Shown one piece after another: positions 39,101-51,100 of a DNA stretch of 64,000 nucleotides; the stretch's first letter is position 1; every line of letters begins with the position of its first letter. The stretch comes from Haemonchus contortus. Lineage: Eukaryota; Nematoda; Chromadorea; Rhabditida; Trichostrongylidae. Under the pieces are notes generated by a model, which saw only the letters and a list, made by a program, of their open reading frames with translations, searched no databases and had not been told where the DNA came from. The stretch is taken from NCBI GenBank assembly GCA_000469685.2, contig LS997566.1, forward strand, positions 29,079,932 through 29,143,931, given 5' to 3'. The position numbers and the translations under genes are program-made.

Positions 39101-42100
39101 CTCTGTTACTATTGAACTCGTGCATACAATATGCATACTGTAGGGAACCACTATTTCTGAAGTGTAGGTAGATCATTTACTAGCACTGAGAGTCAACTCA
39201 CATTTGCTATTTCTCAAATTAAAAAGTCGCTATCGTTCAAGAATGGTGCACGAGTGAGTTCGTCCATTTCGGAAAAAAATGGTACCAAAATGATCAGAAA
39301 AGCATGAATAATGCAATGGTTTACTTTCTGCTTAGTTTTCAAATATGACAGCTGCCCTTCAACTCACTGAATACTTTCAATTGAGGAGAATGCCTTCTGG
39401 TTATAATTATGGCGAGCGTCGCCGCTAATGACGTACCCCCAGGAACTTCGGTGGACCGAGGACTTAAAAATCGAAGTTTTCCAAATTTTGAACTCACCAT
39501 TTTAGAGACCTCGACGAGCTGAGTCTAACTATATAACATCATACATGAAAAAAGTGTAAACTCACCTAGTTATAGAGAAAAGACGAAAAAGACGCGAATC
39601 CGCGTCTTTTTCGCCTTTTTTTGAATAATTAGGGAGGGTATTGTAGTGGGGATACGAATCCCGCAGTGCTACAAATAGTACTAATGGGAACACGCACATT
39701 GCCCTCCTCAAGAAGTATTTTAAAGCCAGTCTCGTTCACAGCCTTCACTCGACGCTCCGCATGCTTAAGCCACTGCTCGATAATCTGAATTGTACGAATT
39801 AGCGGTGATACATCAAATCCACATAGCCTTTCACTTACGAGCAGTTCCTCGGTAGTCGTAGTGCCCACCACTTCGGTCCTTCCCTTCTTCCACATTGCCT
39901 CTATCCGTTCCCATTCAGAGGCGATCCTTGAAAGAATTTTATTAATAATTGGAGTCGAATGAGGAACTCAAAATCATTTGGGAACCTCGGCTTCAATAAA
40001 AATTTAAATCATAAAAATCATATCATGAATCATGAATCATAGAAAAGAAACGAGAATGTTGCTGGCCTCAATGATATCTCCAACTATTCCTGCCTTTTGG
40101 AATTTCATGGGCCATAACATAACATGACTGGTTTGTTATTTAGCATTCACAATACCCAATTTCATCCCACTCTCCTACTCCCAGCCCTTCCTCCTTTCCT
40201 GCTTTACATGAAATATCCAACACAAGAGTGCATCTTCTTACTTTTTCCAGGGAAAATAATCACGTTAGTATTGAAGGCACAGTTTACGATAAAAACGGTT
40301 TCCGAGATTCTCCAATCGGATGAGTTTGGAGCCTCCACTGATACCTTATGTGATGATGTCAGGTCGGGAAACATCCTGAATAGAGCACAATAAGGGGCCA
40401 GACATTGTATCGTGTGAATGTCACACCCACAACAGACGAGTTTCAGCGGCTTTGTAGAGACTGTGCAGTTCACAAAGGAACTCGTATAAGGAGTTCAAAC
40501 AATTTGCCATGATCCATGACGACAGCGGATAACAGCTTCGACCGAATTGGCTCGATATAGACAGCTCTTTGGGCGCGTGCAACAAAAGAAATCTCGTCCA
40601 AATACCCCTTCCATGCCATTTCCACCATAGTAATCTAGTACAACCCCTATTTTCAGTATTTTAGAGAAGGCTTATTTTTCGCAAAATCGGGATATTTTCT
40701 CGCTTTCTTTGCCAACAATGCACTACCCTCAACCAACACATTAGCTTTTCGACTTGATTAGGGTACCTCAAACTTATCGTGAACTGTGCCTTTAAAAGCG
40801 TTATAGAGCGTTTTTGAACAAGTCTAAAATGAAAGTTAGAGATGAGGGTATTTCGAAACAATATGATCTTTCGCAACCAAACAGCACTACGAGTTCTAAC
40901 TCAGGTCAGAAGCAGCTCAGATCTTTCTCATCATAAGTACTAGCTTGGCAAGAAAGTTCCGCGACAAAAATGCCAGGCGGGCAAGTTCTTTTAGTAACAT
41001 AGTGAACACGATAGCAAGGACATTCCCGAACAGTCAACACATTAGTAAACAACGGCACGCATGGGAGCTTTCGCAACATTGCCATCAGTGATTGGGAAAC
41101 ACCAGATTCGTACCAGCATCTTTCGCTAGGCACATGAAGGGAAAACGTAAGTGTAGCGGGTTAAATTATCATCGACATATTCGCTGAAAGCAATATTCGA
41201 GTATCAACCGTCATCAGTTGGGTAAATCGCTTCACAGCAGAAGATAATAACCTTCGAAGTAATGAATATATTGCTGTACAGTTTGGAGGGACGTGAAGGG
41301 GCCCATCCACTATGCGTTGCTAGACGCAGACTAGATAGTCACAGCTGTTGCTTACCTCTATGGAAACCAGATAATTGACAAACGCGATGTGAGAAAGGCG
41401 TCCAAAATCATAACTCAGGTATCTACAGAACGACAACGCACTTTATCGTCGTCTATTGCGACGATCACCTCACCATAACTTACTATCTCGTCGTCTCACT
41501 GTCTGAGACGACTCCCTCTAGCTCAACCCACGCCCCTAAACGGTGCGGGGTCAAGCGGCCCCGAGATAAGTAGGTCCCTCATTCTACCTTACGCAACAGC
41601 AGAGGCAGCACGTGGGTTGTATCGTTTAGATAAATTCTTATTACTAACACTTTACTTCTGTGCATCTTATAGCGGTAACGACCGCGCTTATCATTCCAGT
41701 TGCTTTATTTTACTCCGTTATTACCGGAGTTATTTATAACAAAAACCACTGAACCATCCTAACACACTTCATTTTAGAGACCCATCCCTCACTTGATTCC
41801 TGGCTCTCCATCAGTCATACTCCCAAAATACTGCCTCTTATGATTACCATATGCTCCAACTTTTCAAGCATCTCTTCGAGGATTAGAGTAAGGCGAGAGA
41901 GAAGTTGGAGACAATGAGCACGACCTTTGGAACTGATTGAAATGAAAATTTTTTTTCGAATTCCTTTTGTGTAATGACGTAGGAGTTAGGGATGCAGTGA
42001 GTTTTCAACAAATCAGATATGTTTTCCTTGCCTTCAAATATTACTGCGTGCTCTAATTCCACCTCCATTCAAGGCTCTTGAGGATTTATTTTGAAGCCTT

Positions 42101-45100
42101 AACCATACATAATGAATGAAAGAATATCTTGGTACTTCTGTTATACAGGATATAATGCCAAATTTAGCAATCCAGTGAAGGAACTTCCTCTTGGGACAAT
42201 GGCACCCATTGGTGGGGGGTGCCACAAAAGCAAGGGAGCGTTATCCCATGAGCGCACCACGCCAAAATGCGCATTATCGTCAAAGTTTAAAGAAGTAGCA
42301 ACTAAGCCTGATGGTAGTAATTGAGAATATCCTAAAATTCAGTAATTAATGGAAGAATTTAAAGGCAAAATTAGAGAACAAGGTGGGGATGGAGGGGTAA
42401 GGAATAGGGAGGGTTTGGGATCCTGCCAACACAGCCTCGGGAGCAGTTTCTGCATTCAATCATCAGGCATATCACGTGAAAAGAAAGCAGTATAGGAACT
42501 GTCAGAGACCGCAATTCTTTGCAGCGATTTCCAGTCTGACGCCCACAAAACTTCCATATGTGTGAAATGACAAAGTTTTTTGGCACGAGTCAATTACTCT
42601 TCGGGAAGCTTTCCCACATTCGACTTTTACTCAGAACATTAGTAGCGTTCTGAATGTGTATATGGTATGACTTGCGGCTCCCAACCAATTTACAAGGCAG
42701 TGCTTATCCTCCCAGACGAGTATAGTATCAAATCACCAACCCATGAGCAATGGAAGACTCAGGTATGAGCAGGTAGCGATCAGGACCATGCGTGTGACGA
42801 CAAGTGCCAATCTCAACTGCACAACCTCCACCTTACACCGAAAGCTTCACATACGTGCAATTTTCACGTTCACTGTTGTTCCAAACCTCTTTTAGTTCAT
42901 TAACAACTCTCTCTCTCTGATACTGGCTCTGAAACGCCCTGCCGGAGCGTGATTCCACACGAGGAGGTAAGAAGTTAGGGGGCTTTTTGCAACCCCTTGG
43001 AGTTTAAAGGGTTGTGTCAATGTAAATCGTGAAACCGAGTAGGTGTTGCACAAAAACTCCCGGTCGTTATGTGTGATTGGCAGTAAACCCTCGGCAAAGT
43101 AGCAAGTCAGCTTTCGTAAAACTACTTCAACCGAGTACAAGATACTGGCAAAATTAATTTTGCTAAATAGGAGTTTAGATTTAGCCGTAGGAAAGCCGTA
43201 GCTTGAATGCTTTCAAACTCCCTCTGTTTTTGAACAGAACAGTAGGACAGGCATGATTATCCGCTTAGCACCTTTTTCATTTTTTCTGTTAGAGCTTTTC
43301 TAACAATCACAACAACACATAACCCGATCGAAGCACAATTTCAACAGGGAACATGCTTGTTTTTGTCAAAAAAGATTGTGCTCCATGGATTCATAAGTAA
43401 TCTGTCATTCAAATTTGGAAAAAAAACAGAAAGTTAAAGCGAAACTGATTCAAAGGCACAATTCACGATAAAAATGGTTTTCGAGATTTCCATATAGGAT
43501 TTCCTTACTGGGAAAAGTTGTAAGCACAGAAGTAAGTACAGATTGCGAGGAAAGCAGGGCTAGCTTCTGAAGCGAAGTTTCAGAAACGTGTATTGACATA
43601 TAGAAAATAGAAAAAAGTGGAGAACCCGAAATGTTGGCTGCTCCCATGATTAGCGTCCTAGTGGTAGCACGACTTTCTCGCAAAGGTGAGCAACTTCAGA
43701 ACTAATTGGGGTCTCTTTGCACCTCCTCTGACTCGCTGAATGAGGTAATCTCGATTGCTGACCTCTCTGCCAGGCTCGGCAAATTTAACGTTTCTGTGAA
43801 TCAGGAACTTCAACATCTTCCAAAACGTGAGCAAAAAAACAAAAAAAGTGAGCTTCATGTGAGCGATATCAGCAATCTTGCACGGAGCAAAAATCAGAAT
43901 TAGATAATTTATAAAATGTAGAGAACACCGCACATATCATGGTAACAACTAGTTGGATTGGTTTTTTGATAATTTTATGATAATTTGATCGACTTAGGGC
44001 CAGGTAAGGTATTGTGAGTTGATGTAATAACTCTTAAAATACAATTGTAATATTGCAGTAGTGACAGTATTGTAGTAAGTTGAAAATCCATGGGATTGTT
44101 ATTACTTGACCTAAGGCTATTGAAACGGTAAATCGTATAAGCAAGGCTACCCCACAAGTGAGCAAGTGTAGGTGCTGAGAGAAGAACACAGCTTTGAGAG
44201 GGATTTTCCGAGGAAAGACGCCGGTCAATGCTTTGCAGGTTATGCGAAAGTACAATATTACGCATGGAGCTACCTTCACAGTTGTTTCTTTTTTGACTCG
44301 TTCTAGATCGCCTATCGCTAGGAGTGTGTCAGTAAGTGAAATGAACTACCTTTGAACGGAGATCTGGTTGACCAAGTTGAATTGCGGTAGCAATAAATCG
44401 TTCTAATGAATCAATATGATTTTGAGCACTACTGCTGCTCCCTCCAACTGAAGTTACCACTGTGGTTCACGGTGCATCATCTGTAGAACCTATCGCCCCT
44501 TCTATCATCGGTTCACTCAGGCAGGGTAGCAACGCTTCGTCCCTCTCGACAGCCGTTCAAGTTCAGTGGATTCTCTCCGCTTCAGGACCTTTCATTCCTT
44601 TTGGTCGGAACTCTTTTAAAGAGGTTCGACCATCGCACCGCACCAGTTTTCGTAAAGAAGTCTGACCATCATGCTGGCCACCGTCCTGGTGCTCGTTCAA
44701 CCCAAGAGATTCAGTCAGCAAGGACTTTAGTCTAAAGGCTATCACAAAACCACATGTCTAGCCTATCTGATCTTCGATTCCATGGCATGAGCATCGGCTC
44801 TCCGATCTCCGTTTTTGACGTAGTTTTTAATTCCGATTCCGCTCTGCACCCTTGTACCAGGGAACTCCGAGCTTTGACTTTCCCACAGCGCTTCGAATGA
44901 CGCTGACTGCAAGCCCATCCTACCTGCGTAAAGTCTCAGTCTCTAAAGCGTAAGTCAAGACACGAAGGATCTCTGTGTTGAAAAGTGAGCTTGGAGCCAA
45001 ATGTTTTACGCTTCCTTTACTGTTCCTTTGATGCTCTTCACTCCGTGAGTTTTGAAGTTTCCTTTTGCTCAGATAGGGAGGCATCTGGTTGACTTCTCGA

Positions 45101-48100
45101 CCAAGGTACTTGTAGCTAGAGATTCAGGGGTGTTCCTTTCGTTCTGCACATAAGGAACATCAGGCATCAGGGTGCATACCAAAGCGGAACAGAATTGTGG
45201 CCTCCAGACCTCTACTCATTACGATTGCAGTTTGTGATGAAGAGAGTGATATTGTAAAGTTTTCGGGAGATCTATAGTGCACAGATATCGAGAAGGCAAC
45301 GTTTTGAGAAAGAATTATCTCCTCCAAATTTCTTGTCAGTCGCCACCAACAATTACAAAAAAGTAAAAAACATAGGTATATTTGGTATGGTACCTATTCT
45401 GACCCAAAAATGAAATACGTCGAAAACCAAGTCCTCATACGTGTCGTCCGAACCTGAATATCACTACGTGCACAGTCGTTTTTGAGGAAAATCATGGTCG
45501 TTGGAGGTACAGCAACCTATACAAACAGTATACCCCGTTTCTCTCTTTTTTTATTGCGTCAGTAATTTCCTCTATGATCGTTTTACATTATTAGGTTTTG
45601 TTAAAATCAAGTTACTATACAGGGTGGCGAAAAATTACGTGCGCGCGAATTTGGAAGCGATCACGTGACTGCTTTGAACATCAAACTGAACTGAACTTTT
45701 ACGCATCAGTTGCTTTCTTTACATCTTCAATAATCAGCCTGTGAAAGGAAAGTTGTTCTCAAGACCATGGTGCAGGCCTGCACAAGCCGCGAGGAGATTG
45801 CACGCTTAGACAGCGGTGGGATGAAGAACACCGCGATTGCGTCGAAGCTCAGAATTCCTCTGAGAACAGTTCAAAAGATTGCGAAGCAATGGAAGGAGGA
45901 AGTACGTGTCCGAACCAAGCCGGGAAGGGGAAGGAAGCGGACTGTTAACACAAGGAGGGTGCGTAGTATTATCACGAAGAAGATTGGTCGTAAGGACGAT
46001 CGGAGCCTGAGCAAAATGGCAGAGCAGCTCAGGGTCTCCAGAAAATCAGTTCAAATGATAGTGAAAAATAAGCTTGGGCTTCGAAGTTATCGCTTATTAA
46101 ATGGGCATGCTCTTACCGAAAAAGCAAAGCAAAGTCGAAAAGAAAAATGCAAGAAACTGTTGGAGTTTTTCGAGGCGCGCCGCTTCGAAGACGTTTTTTG
46201 GTCCGACGAAAAAGTGTTCACCGTAGAAGTGGCTAGAAACCCTCAGAATCACCGCCAAATTCTTAGTTCATCTCTCAAGAACACCCACAAGAGAAAAATT
46301 GCCACAAGAAGTTTGTTCCCCAAAAGTTTAATGGTTTGGGGTGGTATCAGTGCATCGGGCAAGACTCCTTTGATTTTTATAAACAAAAATATGAAAATTG
46401 ATGCGAAGTTTTACCAAAAAGAAATGGTTGAAAAAGTTTTGCTATCATGGAAGCAAAATCATCCCAACTTCATCTTCCAGCAGGACTGGGCTCCGGCTCA
46501 TGCAGGGAAATCCACCATTCACTTGCTCGAGACCGAAATTGGTACCTTCCTGACGAAGGATATGTGGCCTTCTGATAGCCCAGACTTGAATCCTTTGGAC
46601 TTTGCTGTTTGGGTTTATATGGAAGAGGAACTGAGGAATAGGAACGTGAAAAGTTTGGTGGCTTTGTGAAGGGAAGTTTGCAAAATCTGGGACAGTTTGG
46701 ACTTCGAGTACCTTCGGCGCACCGTCGACTGGGTGAAAAGACGATTCGAAGCTTGTATCAAAGCAGAAGGCGACACTTTGAAAATCTGTTGTATTATGTA
46801 ACGTCATTGTTTGTTGTTTTAAAAAAATATTTGTATTTTAATGCTGGTATACGAATAATAAAGTTCGAGCGTTTTTTTATGGCGCACGTAATTTTTCGCC
46901 ACCCTGTACACCAAAGAGTCGCCCATGAAGTATTTAGATATATGTAAATCCCAACTCCAGCGCATTTCAAAATATATTAGCATTCTTCAAACTCGTGTTC
47001 ACTAGCAACTACCTGTGTTTTCCTAACACAGAAAGGTTAGGGGGAGGAGAAAGAAGTTGAGGAGGTTATCCTTTCGAGCCATTACTCTATGTACTATCTT
47101 CGACATTTGATGAAGTCACTGGGTGTACGTAGAATGTCGTACCACCGCAACCACCACTCGAAAAGCAATCTCTGTGTGAGAAGGAGTTGTAGGCAGCTCG
47201 ACTTTTTCGGAATGGCAACGATTTACGAAAAAATATGCGAGGAAGGCAGCAGTCAAGAACAGAAACACATCAGTACATAGATGATTTATGAGAGTTATTT
47301 GACTGGAGGTATCGGTATAGTAATAAATCGAGCGCTCAGGCTGGCATGTCTTCAGTAAAACCTTCTCGACCAAATTAGAATAGCTTAGCAGTTGGACACA
47401 ACCTTCTTATTCTACGATGGGTGCTTTAACATGAGAGTTGACCCTGCTTGAAAATCCCTGATCAGCTACATACAGTACGGATTCTGCCTATATGTGGTTG
47501 CTCACCCTTTTTATGAAGAAACAATTCAACTTTCTTCGATCAAACCGGGAGGAATGAGAAATCCTTGAGGGACAGCTATGGAATCCAAACATGTAAGCGA
47601 ATTCGAAGAGAGATAAATACCTCAGCATGATTTTCTCGATAAGAACACACGATGCTAGCATCTCCTGGTCGCGATCGGGGTTATCAGAAGTCGGGCCCAG
47701 TGTTCGAATCTGAGTGATGACCGATGATCCAACATCCATTGCTTGTGCAGTGGTGTCGATCAGTTCTAAATGAGCTGAATTTCAAGAAACTTGGGAAAAA
47801 CCTATGGGAAAAACAATTGGTGCACCGTTCATCATAGCATCAGTCTTCTTGGATAGGGAGGAATCGTATCCGTTTTGAGTTTGGTGAGCCGCTTTGAATG
47901 ATTGTGTTATACTGTTGACTAGCTGAAAGCAAGTGCTAAGCAGCAAGTATCATAAAGATGAAGAAAAAGCTTATTTGAACACAATGCCATAAAAAACTCG
48001 ACTATAAAACTATGTTTTTTTCTTCTCTGTGACTTTTCACTTTTGCAATCCATTCTGTTCAGTTAAGAGCTCCTTATCTGTGGTACATTGTATGCCAATG

Positions 48101-51100
48101 AATTAGGAAGAGAGCAATCATATCAGAGGAATAAAGAATTGGTCCATGAGTGAGCCAATCAGTGAGTCCAATTGAATGAGGCAATACTTTTTTTTTGAGT
48201 CCCCACCATTCGACTCCCATTCAGAATCGTTGTGGCGCTTGTGAAAAAAATATGTGGCCTAGAAAAGGTTTTGCGGTGGACAGCCAATCGACAAGTCGGT
48301 GCTTTACCCTTCCGGACTACCACTAACCAACCTACCCCAGAGCGATTAAAGGCTTAGTTGGCTTGAGCGGGTACTAATCAAGGATTCGATCCCAGGTCTA
48401 AGCATGTGATAGTTCGCCAATTGCCAGTACACCACCTCAGCCAATATAGTTTATAAATAAATAACAGAGGATAACTACGGCTTTTCCACATGTTTCAAGC
48501 TCTAGAGTGTTCGATGCGTCCTTCATTGGAATAAGAAAGAGTTGATGGCTTACATTGTAGTAGGTTAAAGCATCTTCATACTTGGATTGAGCAGGGAAAC
48601 GAGGAGCTCCAATAGACACTGTAAGTAACGATCCCCTTCACTGAAGGTTCCCTGTCACTGAAAGATCCCAGCCGACTAGCGACGAGGCTACGCAGGGCGT
48701 TCCCAGGTGGCGGATGTAAGTAAAAAAAAGTCATAAAAAATGATAGAAGGGGGAAAAACTAAACAATATGATTGACGCAGTTGTTGGTGGACTTTTCGAG
48801 CAATCAAATGTGTCAATGATGATGATCGATGTTTGATATGGGAATACACAAGTATACAGGAAGAGTGATTGAGAGTAAGGATGGTTTCGAATGTTACAGC
48901 CATCTGGATGACGTTTCTGCAGTATAGGCACATGTGTTTTAAATGTAGTCGAACAAATGCTATAAAAGCAATAGAAAGTGTTGCTGCAAGGGAAACGTTC
49001 GGGTAGTGGCCACATGCCGAAAGGAACTTGCGAAATGTTGGGACTCGCTGAACTCACGAAAAGCTCGAAAAACGATCGCAATACAACAAAAACGTGCGAG
49101 GGAATGGTTGCCAGGAATAAAGTAGTTAAATGGATCCAGGTAGGATCGCTGAGGAAAACAAACGGGAAGTGGCGAAAAGAGGAGGAGATCGAATGACTCT
49201 GTTTTAATGAAACTCAGAAATACTCGAATTGGGATCGCGGGGACTGAATCGCAAACTGAGCTATCAGACACCAGAACTCATTCGGGTCAATCTTGCTCTT
49301 GCTTAGGCAGAATGCAGAAACTTCACATAAATAGACGTCAAAAAGTTGGAAATGGCCGCTGCCATCAACAACCTGATCAAATTGATTGCCCTCCCCTGTA
49401 TTCCCCATGAGGGCGGTGCGACCTGTCATCTGTCTTCTGTGATCCAAATTGTTCCCATTAACAAATTTCTAATTGACTTTTTCTCATATCAGAGTTATTC
49501 AGTTCTCGGAGTTGTGTGTACTCTGATAAATGTTCTTGTTCCTTCATGTTTTTACCCTTCGGTTGTGGGTGATACTACTTATAATCACGCACTTACCGAC
49601 AACTGGTCAGCTTCATTTTTCGATATCTTCGATTAAGAAAGCTGTAGTGAGTCACTGAGAAAGCTCAACTTCAGTAAAGTCACTGTTCCTGACCCATCAT
49701 CCTACCCGTCTTCTGGGTACGGCGACCTCGGACAGAGTCATCTGCATCACCTGTATGCCTATATTCAAAACTTCCTTATTTCAAAGCTGAAATCAAATGT
49801 AGATGCTCCTCAACCATCACACAGCTCTTGTTACTACCTATCTGACCTTTCTGTACTGAACTTCTACTTCGGTTCATTTTTTCTACGTACATGACTGTAG
49901 ATCTTTCTACCTTTTGATTTGAACCATGCTTTACTTCTATTTGACTGCAGGTTGTTGAGTAAATATGATTGAGGACTTGTACCTAGCGTACCTGAGCGTG
50001 CACCAAATAAATAAAAAAAATATTCAAAACTTCAACTTTTAGCTTGCAAAATCGTTGAAGTCATGAAAATTGGTTTGTGTCAACCAGAGCAACCTGCCGG
50101 TATTACATATGGACGACAATGCTAGGTCAAATAGATTACATCAAATAGGAACCAGGGAAAAAGGTATTCGCTGGTAAAGACATAAAGAAGAAAATAGTGC
50201 TCCGATGATTCAGTATTCAAATTCTGCAATTCCAATGTCGATTAGGCTCAATGAAGTTTCTGCCATAATGCCTTACATACCAATCGTAGTGATGTACAAG
50301 CCAAGAGTTTCACAAGAGCAACATCGTAAAAACTGTGATTTATGGGACAAGAGCAGCTTCACTTCAAAACAGCCATATGTTTGAATAGTGCCCTTACTGC
50401 TATTCTGCTCGCTGCAATGAGTTCGTGTGTTACAGGGTTCATTAACAGCCGTCGAAAGAAGATGATGCCCACTCGAAAAATTCGATTTAAAAGGGATGGC
50501 CTTCATTGCAAAAACTTCGCATTCACGTTTCACCTCACGCACATCCAACACCCAGTTCAAATAAAGAAAAGAAGGAGAAATCGTTTGGGTGATGCATGTA
50601 AAAACGGAAAATTTGATAAAATATTCCTTATCTCGGTACTAAGTAAAAAGGCAAATCGAACGGAAACACAGTAGCATTTGATGGACACTGACCTTTTCAT
50701 GATGATCGCCCAGACGATGGAATGTCAGCGTTTCGCGTAAGAGATAACCTCGAAGCATCAGCTGTTTTTGTAAGCCACTCCATGCCTGAACAGGCTTACT
50801 TACTTTCTGTATTACTCAGAAGATGGTAAACAGCGTTACCTCTCTGAGTCCCTTGGCCATGTCACCATAAACGATCGCTTCCTTTTCATCTTTCTCAGAG
50901 CTAAGGTTATCGGTTCTTGTTAGGAGGGCTGCCACTTGGTCGTCTTTCTCCTGAAAGGTAGAAACGATGTATTCTAAGGAGCTTGCTCATCTCATGTTGG
51001 TAGTGAGTTCATGGATTATTTCGAACTTGGAATACTACACTTCACTTTGTTGACCGTTTGACCTTTGCAAAAACGTTACACATACGATTAGGGATTGAAA

